The notes under the pieces are model-generated. The model was given only the letters and a program-made list of their open reading frames with translations. It did not search any database and was not told the origin of the DNA. Made by a program: the position numbers and the translations under genes. A stretch of DNA of 8,467 nt from an uncultured bacterium (GTDB lineage: Bacteria > Patescibacteriota > Dojkabacteria > B142 > OLB20), in the NCBI GenBank assembly GCA_937889205.1, contig CALARN010000174.1, forward strand, positions 1 to 8,467. The letters run 5' to 3'. Positions 1 through 6,336 of the stretch are shown piece by piece (position 1 is the stretch's first letter; each line of letters opens with the position of its first letter).

Positions 1-1139
1 CGCCTAATCGCAGCGTCTGTCCAACCACCATCTTCAATTACTTCGGCATTAGCTAATTCGTTTATATCATTTTCTTTTCGCCATTCTGAAGATGGATAAT
101 AAAACATATGCCACTTAACAAGTAATTTTATTCTTTGAGTCTCATGATTACTAAACCTCAACCTTTTCAATATCTGCTCAGTCATTTCTGCGCCTTTTTG
201 ATCGTGACCATAGAAGTGAGTCCTACCATCTTTACCCAACACCTTGGTTTCAGCCTTTCCAATATCATGCAACAATGCAGCAATCTTTACAGAATCCTCA
301 GCTAAATCCATTACTTTTAATGAATGAACATACGCATCGTCTCCGTGATATTCTGGCTGTGTTACGCCAATGAGATGTATTAACTCTGGTAAGAAAATTT
401 CTAACAAGCCACTCAGTCTCATTAATTCAATCCCGACAGAGGGCTTTGCCGAATTCATTACACATTTAACAAATTCGTCACGAATACGTTCCATTGAAAT
501 CTGCCTTGCTACAGACAAAGTCATGCCAATTGAAGCAAATGTTTCATCTTCTATCTTAAATCCCAATTCAGAAGCTAATCTACATGCTTTATACGTCCTC
601 AACCCATCCTCAGAGAACCTATCAAAAGCAATTCCAACAGCGCGTACAATATTTTCTTCTAAATCTTTAATACCATTGAATGGATCTAATAAACTAACAT
701 TAGTAGTAACTCCTTTATTCACGCTTGAAACATTTAAATCTAGCGCCATAGCATTTATAGTGAAGTCTCTTCTGGATAAATCTTTTATAATGTCGGATGT
801 AAATTCAACCTTCGTAGGCCACCTACCTGCATAATAGTCTTCTTCACTTCTAAAAGTAGTTACTTCTACGTCAAATCTTTCCAGATTATCGGACTCCATG
901 ACCACCAATACCGTACCAAACCTAGCATTAGTGGTTATACATCTATCAAATATCTTATCCATTTCTTCCGGAAGTGCATTAGTAGCTATATCATAATCTT
1001 TAGGATTCCTTGATATCAACAAATCTCTAACGGCACCACCAACTAAATAGGCCTTATATCCGTTATTATTCAATACGTTAGCTACTCTAAAAACATAGCT
1101 TGGGATTTTGTTGTATATTTCTTTAAAATTTACATTCAT
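1..1139 (-). CDS. cca: CCA tRNA nucleotidyltransferase with HD domain (3' part cut off by window edge)
   Basis: Adds or repairs the 3'-terminal CCA of tRNAs in the cytoplasm. I translated it from the ATG at 1139; 379 residues are visible and no stop occurs before the left edge, so the C-terminus is missing. The class II nucleotidyltransferase head is clear: LVGGAVRD (residues 32-39), the metal-binding DYD (48-50), DLSRRDFTINAMA (120-132), DPFNGIKDL (152-160), the base-selecting EDGLR (177-181) and ERIRDEF (217-223). An HD phosphohydrolase domain follows, with H272, the H291-D292 pair in LLHDIGK, and H312-D313. EDGLR fits the EDxxR template motif, although the following TYKACR departs from the common LLRAIR. 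The start has no Shine-Dalgarno sequence, only an A-rich stretch. It lies 79 bp after recR, last in the visible dnaX-ybaB-recR series. Family assignment is secure; whether it adds CCA, CC or only A cannot be read from the sequence. Confidence 0.93.
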   Translation of the reverse strand, partial: MNVNFKEIYNKIPSYVFRVANVLNNNGYKAYLVGGAVRDLLISRNPKDYDIATNALPEEMDKIFDRCITTNARFGTVLVVMESDNLERFDVEVTTFRSEEDYYAGRWPTKVEFTSDIIKDLSRRDFTINAMALDLNVSSVNKGVTTNVSLLDPFNGIKDLEENIVRAVGIAFDRFSEDGLRTYKACRLASELGFKIEDETFASIGMTLSVARQISMERIRDEFVKCVMNSAKPSVGIELMRLSGLLEIFLPELIHLIGVTQPEYHGDDAYVHSLKVMDLAEDSVKIAALLHDIGKAETKVLGKDGRTHFYGHDQKGAEMTEQILKRLRFSNHETQRIKLLVKWHMFYYPSSEWRKENDINELANAEVIEDGGWTDAAIR

Positions 1140-1154
1140 TGTATATCTTTTATG

Positions 1155-1190
1155 TACAAAAATTATATATTTTGTATGCTGTGAAACGAC
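1155..1190 (-). promoter_or_regulatory. Possible promoter with inverted repeat upstream of cca
   Basis: On the minus strand a perfect TATAAT lies at 1167-1162, about 23 bases before the cca start. It sits in the loop of a perfect 7-bp inverted repeat (TACAAAA/TTTTGTA, 1155-1161 and 1170-1176). No good -35 box is found 16-18 bp upstream and there is no TGn extension, so promoter activity is uncertain. Two copies of CGTTTCAC (1181-1188 and 1211-1218) lie upstream, exactly 30 bp apart. It may equally be an AT-rich spacer through which the upstream genes are read. Confidence 0.3.
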
Positions 1191-1218
1191 GGTATCGCCA
1201 ATCTAGTTCCGTGAAACG

Positions 1219-1839
1219 CTATATTTTTACCCTACCCTCAAAAGACCTAAGTAACGTAATCTTATCAGCGTAATCCAAATCCGCACCCGTTGGTAATCCC
1301 CGAGCGATCCTCGAAATGGTTATATCTTTGTCGATTCTGGCTACCTCCTCTCTAATATACATTGCAGTAGCCTCACCTTCAAGGCTGGGATTAGTTGCAA
1401 TAATTAATTCTAGTTTAGACTTTTGGTTTGAAGCCGCCTTCCTAACTCGAGTCAATAACCCCCCAATGTTTAAATTCTCGGGCCCAACCCCCTGCATGGG
1501 AGATATTAGTCCTCCTAAAACATGGTATGTCCCGTTATATTCGCCAATATTTTCAAATGCTAACAAATCTAAAATATCTTCTACGACAATTATTTTTTGC
1601 TGGGTTCTCTTCTCGTCACTACATATTAAACAGAAATCATTTTCTGAAAGGTTATAGCAATTACTACAAAATTTAACATTTTGTTTTAAGCTTAGTAAGT
1701 TATTACCAAAATCTTGAGAGAATTGATTGGGAGAATGCAAAATATACAGGACTAAACGGGAAGCCGTTTTAGGACCTATACCAGGTAGCTTAACGAAAGC
1801 GTCTATTAACTTTTGTACATTTCTAGGTAGTGAATGCAC
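1219..1839 (-). CDS. recR: Recombination mediator protein RecR
   Basis: RecR acts with RecO (and RecF) to load RecA onto SSB-coated single-stranded DNA in gap repair; the family forms a ring-shaped clamp on DNA. The 206 residues are close to the usual length of about 200. Domains in order: helix-hairpin-helix with LPGIGPKTA (18-26); a four-cysteine zinc finger (C58, C61, C70, C73); a Toprim domain from about 83, with the acidic E87 in IIVVEDILDLL, HVLGGLISPMQGVGP (106-120) and ATNPSLEGEAT (148-158); and the C-terminal GLPTGADLDYAD motif (181-192). The start is a GTG at 1839 chosen because the family begins with a short segment before LPGIGPKTA. It is 13 bp after ybaB and has no Shine-Dalgarno sequence, so translational coupling to ybaB is plausible. 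Stop is TAG. Nothing appears broken. Confidence 0.96.
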   Translation of the reverse strand: MHSLPRNVQKLIDAFVKLPGIGPKTASRLVLYILHSPNQFSQDFGNNLLSLKQNVKFCSNCYNLSENDFCLICSDEKRTQQKIIVVEDILDLLAFENIGEYNGTYHVLGGLISPMQGVGPENLNIGGLLTRVRKAASNQKSKLELIIATNPSLEGEATAMYIREEVARIDKDITISRIARGLPTGADLDYADKITLLRSFEGRVKI

Positions 1840-1852
1840 ATGAATTTCTAAT

Positions 1853-2158
1853 TTAGTTTGCCCCCAACATGTTTTTTAATTGGGAAATATCCATATCTTT
1901 AGCCAGTTCTTTTTGTAAACGCTTTTGACCATCTTTAATAGCCTCTTTTATTGCCTTAATTAGGTGTTTTTTATTCTCGATCGTCATTAAATCATCGGCA
2001 ATCTCCATTTCTTCTATCTCTTGTAATCCATTCATTACAATCTTTACCTCTTCATCATCAGAAGAAGCTTCAATTTCTAGAGCCTTCATCTTCTTTTGCA
2101 TTTCTTTTGCTTCTTTTTGTAATTTATAAACATCTTTTAATTGATCAAACATTCCCAT
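1853..2158 (-). CDS. YbaB/EbfC family nucleoid-associated protein
   Basis: A 101-residue protein of the YbaB/EbfC family. Known members are small dimeric DNA-binding proteins, and the gene is classically found between dnaX and recR, exactly as here. The N-terminal half (about 3-35) is a charged helix rich in K, E and Q (KLQKEAKEMQKKMKALE), as expected for the family's coiled arm. The middle contains VKIVMNGLQEIEEMEI (38-53), matching the family's V-x-V-x-x-NG-x-x-E pattern, and the C-terminal helix is again charged. Length matches the family (about 100-110). ATG at 2158 is used; a second ATG two codons later (2152) is equally possible because neither has a Shine-Dalgarno sequence. It starts 18 bp after dnaX and ends 13 bp before recR. 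Its exact role in this organism cannot be told from sequence. Confidence 0.93.
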   Translation of the reverse strand: MGMFDQLKDVYKLQKEAKEMQKKMKALEIEASSDDEEVKIVMNGLQEIEEMEIADDLMTIENKKHLIKAIKEAIKDGQKRLQKELAKDMDISQLKNMLGAN

Positions 2159-2176
2159 ATTTTTAATAATAATAAT

Positions 2177-3673
2177 TTAAGTTAATAATTCTTCAACTAA
2201 TTTTGCGTTTGACTGTTTTGCATCATTAGTTTTTATTGTTTTGTCTATTATACATTTAAACTGTGATTGACTTCCAGTAACTGTTGCGATAATTGTATTT
2301 AAAATCTTTCTAGTCTCTAGGCTATCAAGTTGCTTCTTATGAAAGGAAGAAGAGACTTTAAGAACGAGCCCCTCACCAGGAATAAACACAAATTCTGCCT
2401 TAGACAGAATCGCAGTTAAAAAATGATTATGTTTTTTTGCAGCTTGCAAAATTTCATCCCAAGTATTGTTGATTTTTTTTAATAATGCCTGCGCTGCGTC
2501 ATCATCAATAACATTTTCTGTATTCACTTCAGCTTCACCTTTTGCATCCTTAACTACCATCTCTTTTTCGTCACTCTTTGATTCAGAGACAATTATCTTA
2601 CTAATTTGTTTGGGCTCAATCTTCTTTTCTGGAGAGGTCTCGACTATTGTGCAATTAATTACTGCCATCTCAACCGGTAAAATACTAATAAGGCTGGTTT
2701 TCATTTCAAAACTGGCTTTATTTAATTCACCAATAAGCTTCAATATAACACTCACATTACCGCCTGCTTTCACAATTTTTAGCATTAATTCTCGCGACTT
2801 TTCTAATGCCTCTTTAACAAATTGCACAAGACTTGCTCCATCTTCGGCTATATCATGAACAATTTCTAAAGCTTTGATTCTATCGTTATTAATCATTGCC
2901 TCAAGAAAAGTATTTATTGTCGTTGAATTAACATAACCCAATATCTTTTCAATATTCTCTTTTGAAATCTCAACTATTTGATTATCTTTCGTATTATTCA
3001 ATGATGAAATTACCTTTTCTAAAACAGTCTCTGCATCACGATAACTGCCCTGACCTGCCTTAATAATAATCTCTAACCCCTCTTTAGACATCGCAATATT
3101 TTCATGTTTTAAGACTCGTTTCAATTTTGTTGCTAAATCTTTGTCGTTTGCTAATCTGAAATCAAATCTTTGGGTGCGTGAAATAATTGTAAGGGGTAAC
3201 TTTTGTGGCTCAGTGGTAGCTAAAATGAATAATACCTGAGTGGGCGGCTCTTCTAACGTCTTGAGTAAAGCATTAAAAGCAGGCTCAGTTAACATATGAA
3301 CCTCGTCAATAATATAAATCTTAAATTTACCTTGAGCTGGAAGAAAACTGATACCCTCTTTTAAATCTCTGATTTCATCAATACCCCGATTTGAAGCAGC
3401 ATCAATCTCGATTAAGTCCATAAACCTGCCAGTATTTATTGCCAAACAACTCGAGCATTTGTTACAAGGCTCTCCGTTATCTGGATTTTGACAATTTAAA
3501 GCTTTAGCTAGGATTCTCGCCATTGAAGTCTTACCTGTACCCCTTGGCCCTGAAAATAAATAAGCATGTGCGAATTTACTATCTAATACCGCTTGTTTTA
3601 AAATTTGCACTACATGATCTTGCCCAACAATTTCATTAAACTTTTGAGCTCGATACTTTCTATAAAGTGTCAT
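2177..3673 (-). CDS. dnaX: DNA polymerase III subunit gamma/tau (clamp loader ATPase)
   Basis: ATPase subunit of the clamp loader, which opens the sliding clamp and places it on primed DNA. Of 498 residues, 1-215 are canonical: Walker A GPRGTGKTS (42-50); a zinc-binding module with C61, C70, C73 and C76; Walker B IYIIDEVHML (119-128); KTLEEPP (138-144); sensor 1 around TT at 153-154; and sensor 2 GSYRDAE (209-215). The usual SRC motif reads SRT (165-167), keeping the arginine finger but not the cysteine. Domain III follows to about 330, then a low-complexity acidic/Lys-rich linker (about 350-395), then a short C-terminal domain. It is shorter than E. coli tau (643 aa). ATG at 3673 has no Shine-Dalgarno sequence. 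An A8 run at codons 398-401 could yield a shorter gamma-like form, described separately. It lies 73 bp after rpsU with no terminator between them. Confidence 0.96.
   Translation of the reverse strand: MTLYRKYRAQKFNEIVGQDHVVQILKQAVLDSKFAHAYLFSGPRGTGKTSMARILAKALNCQNPDNGEPCNKCSSCLAINTGRFMDLIEIDAASNRGIDEIRDLKEGISFLPAQGKFKIYIIDEVHMLTEPAFNALLKTLEEPPTQVLFILATTEPQKLPLTIISRTQRFDFRLANDKDLATKLKRVLKHENIAMSKEGLEIIIKAGQGSYRDAETVLEKVISSLNNTKDNQIVEISKENIEKILGYVNSTTINTFLEAMINNDRIKALEIVHDIAEDGASLVQFVKEALEKSRELMLKIVKAGGNVSVILKLIGELNKASFEMKTSLISILPVEMAVINCTIVETSPEKKIEPKQISKIIVSESKSDEKEMVVKDAKGEAEVNTENVIDDDAAQALLKKINNTWDEILQAAKKHNHFLTAILSKAEFVFIPGEGLVLKVSSSFHKKQLDSLETRKILNTIIATVTGSQSQFKCIIDKTIKTNDAKQSNAKLVEELLT
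2454..2482 (-). promoter_or_regulatory. Candidate slippage/frameshift site in dnaX (A8 run)
   Basis: On the coding strand, eight consecutive A (2480-2473) lie in the frame TTA AAA AAA ATC at codons 398-401. A -1 shift at the second AAA reads AAT CAA CAA TAC TTG GGA TGA, so translation would stop after six more residues, giving a product of about 406 aa. That ends just after the linker, close to the position of gamma in species that make it by ribosomal frameshifting (E. coli) or transcriptional slippage on an A run (Thermus). No upstream Shine-Dalgarno stimulator is visible. The nearest hairpin (TTTTGCA/TGCAAAA) starts about 20 nt downstream, farther than usual for a stimulator. A second run, A AAA AAA at 2438-2432, lies a little further on. 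AT-rich DNA yields such runs by chance. Confidence 0.35.
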
Positions 3674-3746
3674 TTATTCTTAAGGTAATAAAACAAGTAT
3701 CCTAGCTAAAGCCAGAACTAAAATTTGAACCTAAATACAGTTAGTA

Positions 3747-3983
3747 TTATCTGTAGTATTGTTGCAAGAAAGTTTTATTCTTACCAATTAATCTGCGCTT
3801 TGCTGTTCTTCTTCTGCGCTTCATTTTACCCCATACCTTATTTTTCTCGTGTCTATCAAATGTCTCAGTACTTCTATATCTATTCTTTAACAAAGTAGCT
3901 GGTATATCTTCACGATTGGCTTCTCTCCAAAGCATCTTTAACGCTTGATCGATAGGCATGTCGTTATGTACGATTACTGCCAT
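3747..3983 (-). CDS. rpsU: 30S ribosomal protein bS21
   Basis: Small basic protein of the 30S platform, located near the 3' end of 16S rRNA and involved in initiation. It has 78 residues, within the family range (about 60-80). The N-terminus AVIVHNDMPIDQALKMLWREA matches the family pattern V-x-V-x-x-(N/D)-x-x-x-x-x-AL-x-x-(F/L)-(K/R)-R-x-x. The C-terminal half is strongly basic, with KMKRRRRTAKRR near residues 53-64. The ATG at 3983 is preceded by AAGGAGGTG (4003-3995), a full match to the anti-Shine-Dalgarno sequence, with an 11-nt spacer, which is long. It has its own extended -10 promoter just upstream and lies between rseP and dnaX. No terminator is seen in the 73 bp that follow, so dnaX-ybaB-recR may be partly co-transcribed with it. 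Confidence 0.88.
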   Translation of the reverse strand: MAVIVHNDMPIDQALKMLWREANREDIPATLLKNRYRSTETFDRHEKNKVWGKMKRRRRTAKRRLIGKNKTFLQQYYR

Positions 3984-3994
3984 TATTAACTTAA

Positions 3995-4003
3995 CACCTC
4001 CTT
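3995..4003 (-). promoter_or_regulatory. Strong Shine-Dalgarno sequence of rpsU
   Basis: Minus-strand AAGGAGGTG is complementary over nine bases to the usual 16S rRNA 3' end, 11 nt before the rpsU ATG. It stands out because only rpsU and rpsB in this window have such a site. Confidence 0.85.
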
Positions 4004-4030
4004 CGGTTTTTTATATAAATTTAGCGCCTA

Positions 4031-4039
4031 ATTATAACA
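4031..4039 (-). promoter_or_regulatory. Extended -10 promoter of rpsU
   Basis: Minus-strand TGTTATAAT (4039-4031) is a perfect extended -10 element (TGn plus TATAAT), placed just after the rseP stop. No recognisable -35 box lies 16-18 bp upstream, which is usual for extended -10 promoters. Transcription would start near 4024, giving a leader of about 40 nt that contains the AT-rich element at 4007-4020 and the Shine-Dalgarno sequence. Confidence 0.6.
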
Positions 4040-4041
4040 AA

Positions 4042-5655
4042 CTAAGGGTTAAAAATGCTACCAATATTACTAATTATTTGTTTGATAAATTCAAAAGACA
4101 AAATATCTTTAAAGATTATCAAAACAGATAATACAATTAGTGTATAAAAAGCAATAATTGATATTTTTTCTTGTGTATTAGCATTCAACTTTTTACCACG
4201 AATCTTTTCAAGTACGAGCATCACGAGATGGCCTCCGTCAAACAACGGAATAGGAAGAATATTCATTACTGCAAGACTCAAACTAATTAAAGCGGCCAAA
4301 TTAAGAATATTATAAAAATCCCTTACCTCCACTAGTGTATAAACCACTTTGCTTACCCCTACTACGCTACTAACACTAGACGCTACCGGTTCAACGCTTC
4401 CCTTTACAATTGATTGCCTGATTAATTCAACTATTCCCGAAACATTATATGCAGTCATATTGATTGCATGACTAAAACCACTAAACACTTTATTGTTTAA
4501 GTAATTAATTCTTAATAAATATTCCGGATAAGGATTATTTGTATAATAAACAACGCCAAGAACAGCATTGTTCTCTTCAAAATATGGTACAAAAATTAAT
4601 ATATCTTTAACTAATCCATCAGTTAAAACTCGAAGCACTATCTCTTGCCCCTGCTTCTCTAACAATAATTTGCTAATTTCTAATTGCCCATTTAACGATT
4701 CACCATCAAAAGCCAAAAGAATATCACCCTTTTTCAAACCTATTTGCTCTGCAAGAGACTTTTCTTTAACATCTGACACAATAGGCGCTAAATATAAATC
4801 ATCATCAAAAACGCTTGCATATCCATCCCCGTTCAATACTAATTTAGCATCTTGATAACTATACCCCTCATTTGAAATTACTTGAAGCAATAAATTAATA
4901 GGTTGGTTGTATTTTTCCCGCAATATTTGCTTGAATTGTCCCGCATTTGTAATTAGACTTCCTTCTGCCTTTACAATTAAACTATTATTTAACGAATTGT
5001 CAGTTTGACCAAGAACTTCATAAAAAGGAATATTGCCTACTTCTGCACCTATAAAAGAGGGATTTCCAATTTTAGGAACATCGACATAAAACCCAACCAA
5101 GGCAAAAAATATGTAATATAGGAAAACACCAAGCAAGAAATTCATTACTACCCCAGCCGATACAATAATTGCTCGTTTTTTCTTTGAAACATTTTCAAAG
5201 TTTCCTGGATGCCTCGGAATGAACTCATTTATCATATAACTCTGAACCTTCTTATAGTCTTTTTCGGGCAAATCTATCTTTAATTGGTTAACAAAACTTT
5301 CAATCTCTGTATAGCTACTTTTTTGAAGATCTAAGCCCTTATCTCTTAGCTTAGCTAGAAAATATTCCTTATCAGCTTTATCGTAATCTTTCTCATTATA
5401 TCTAAGAAAACCACTGCCGTCTTGATCACCTAACATCTTGCAATAACCCCCAACAGGATAGAGATTTATCTTATATTCAGTCCCCCTCCATTTATACCCC
5501 CAGACTTTGGGGCCAAATCCAAAGGCAAATTCTAACACTACAACACCTGATTTCTTAGCTGCAATAAAATGCCCCAACTCATGAATGAATACAATAACAC
5601 CCAGTATGAGTAGGAAAATAAAAAGAGCCAACGCAATATTAGCGAAAGTAATCAT
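4042..5655 (-). CDS. rseP: RseP-like site-2 metalloprotease (M50 family)
   Basis: Membrane-embedded zinc protease of the RseP/RasP/site-2 family, which cuts transmembrane segments of anti-sigma factors, remnant signal peptides and other substrates. The first membrane segment (about 5-24) runs into the zinc-binding HELGH (25-29). FGFGPKVWG and YPVGGYCKMLGD (66-77) follow. A second hydrophobic segment (about 162-187) carries AGVVMN (167-172), the conserved G-x-x-x-N element. A PDZ domain is visible around 290-350 (LAEQIGLKKGDILLAFDGE), and 215-260 may be a degenerate second one. The third segment ends in NILPIPLFDGG (465-475), where D473 is the third zinc ligand, and a fourth spans about 498-515. 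At 537 aa it is longer than typical (about 350-450 aa), partly from a charged insert at about 80-155. ATG at 5655 has no Shine-Dalgarno sequence. It follows frr directly, without the usual uppS-cdsA-dxr. The natural substrate is unknown. Confidence 0.93.
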   Translation of the reverse strand: MITFANIALALFIFLLILGVIVFIHELGHFIAAKKSGVVVLEFAFGFGPKVWGYKWRGTEYKINLYPVGGYCKMLGDQDGSGFLRYNEKDYDKADKEYFLAKLRDKGLDLQKSSYTEIESFVNQLKIDLPEKDYKKVQSYMINEFIPRHPGNFENVSKKKRAIIVSAGVVMNFLLGVFLYYIFFALVGFYVDVPKIGNPSFIGAEVGNIPFYEVLGQTDNSLNNSLIVKAEGSLITNAGQFKQILREKYNQPINLLLQVISNEGYSYQDAKLVLNGDGYASVFDDDLYLAPIVSDVKEKSLAEQIGLKKGDILLAFDGESLNGQLEISKLLLEKQGQEIVLRVLTDGLVKDILIFVPYFEENNAVLGVVYYTNNPYPEYLLRINYLNNKVFSGFSHAINMTAYNVSGIVELIRQSIVKGSVEPVASSVSSVVGVSKVVYTLVEVRDFYNILNLAALISLSLAVMNILPIPLFDGGHLVMLVLEKIRGKKLNANTQEKISIIAFYTLIVLSVLIIFKDILSFEFIKQIISNIGSIFNP

Positions 5656-5666
5656 AAGTTATGAAA

Positions 5667-5696
5667 ATAATAGCTAGTAAAGAATAGCACAGGCAA
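5667..5696 (-). promoter_or_regulatory. Possible promoter of rseP
   Basis: Between the frr terminator and rseP, TTGCCT (5696-5691) and TATTAT (5672-5667) are separated by 18 bp on the minus strand, matching the -35 and -10 consensus at 4 and 5 of 6 positions. Transcription would start about 5 bases before the rseP ATG, giving an almost leaderless mRNA. An alternative -10 (TATTCT with a TGC extension) lies about 14 bp upstream and would leave a short leader. A terminator immediately upstream makes a promoter here necessary unless readthrough is high. Confidence 0.4.
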
Positions 5697-5734
5697 AAAA
5701 AATTGGCTAGTTATCGTACAAATAACTCGCCAAT
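5695..5734 (-). terminator. Rho-independent terminator of the rpsB-tsf-frr operon
   Basis: On the minus strand, two 13-nt arms (5734-5722 and 5714-5702) pair with a single G/A mismatch around a 7-nt loop (5721-5715). The arms contain ATTGGC and GCCAAT at the base of the stem. Eight T follow (5702-5695). It begins 25 bp after the frr stop, so it ends the translation operon and separates it from rseP. Confidence 0.9.
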
Positions 5735-5758
5735 CTTGTTTGAATCAATATATTGCAA

Positions 5759-6313
5759 TTAAACCTGCATTAAGTCTTGCTCTTTTTCCTCGGCCATTTT
5801 AACAATTTCTTGATTAGTTGCATCAACCTTCTTTTGTAGCTCTTTTTGTAACCTATTCATTTCGTCTTCACCTATAACGCCTTGTTTTTTATCATCCTCA
5901 ATTGTTTCATTTATCTCTTTTCTCACTTGTCTTACTACAATTTTGGCCTCTTCGGTTTTTGTATTCAATAATTTTATATATTCGATACGGCGCTCTTCAG
6001 TTAATGGTGGAATTGGTAACCTAACTATATCTGAATCAATACTTGGATTTATGCCTAGGTTTGATGACTGTACCGCTTTTACTATAGCTTGAAGATTACT
6101 TTTATCCCATGGTGTAACAGTAATGAGTGAAGCATCAACCATATTTATTCCAGCTATTTGATTAAGAGGCATTGATTGACCGTAAACCTCTGCCCTAATC
6201 GCTTCAACCATCTGTAAACTACCTCTACCAACTCTTAAAGAGCTTAATTGATTTTTATAAAATTCTAAAGCTTCTTTTAGTTTTTCATCTGCTTGATTAA
6301 AAGTAATTTTCAT
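5759..6313 (-). CDS. frr: Ribosome recycling factor
   Basis: RRF splits post-termination 70S ribosomes together with EF-G. The 184 residues equal the standard length (185 in E. coli). Helical domain I begins with the charged helix up to LSSLRVGRGS (23-32), the family's LRTGRA-type RNA-contact motif. The beta-rich domain II covers about 33-105, with ITVTPWDKSNLQAIVKAV (64-81), LGINPSIDSDIVRLPIPPLTEERR (86-109) as expected, then the long helices containing VRQVRKEIN (127-135), which carry the conserved arginine (R131). It begins 23 bp after tsf and has no Shine-Dalgarno sequence before the ATG at 6313. In most bacteria pyrH lies between tsf and frr; it is absent here. It is the last gene before the operon terminator. 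Confidence 0.97.
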   Translation of the reverse strand: MKITFNQADEKLKEALEFYKNQLSSLRVGRGSLQMVEAIRAEVYGQSMPLNQIAGINMVDASLITVTPWDKSNLQAIVKAVQSSNLGINPSIDSDIVRLPIPPLTEERRIEYIKLLNTKTEEAKIVVRQVRKEINETIEDDKKQGVIGEDEMNRLQKELQKKVDATNQEIVKMAEEKEQDLMQV

Positions 6314-6336
6314 TGAGACAGCGATAAAAAATTAAT

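Noticed and set aside
370..834. 154-aa plus-strand open frame
   Set aside because: It lies antisense inside the clear cca coding region, has no recognisable motif or ribosome binding site, and is a shadow frame.
1316..1657. 113-aa plus-strand open frame
   Set aside because: Antisense shadow of recR, whose zinc finger and Toprim motifs prove the minus-strand frame.
2466..2858. 130-aa plus-strand open frame
   Set aside because: Antisense to dnaX; its Phe/Ser/Leu-rich composition is what AT-rich antisense frames give.
3674..3746. Terminator or promoter between rpsU and dnaX
   Set aside because: No GC-containing inverted repeat with a T run, and only a weak GATACT-like -10 without a matching -35.
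4568..4855. 95-aa plus-strand open frame
   Set aside because: Antisense to the rseP PDZ region, with no independent support.
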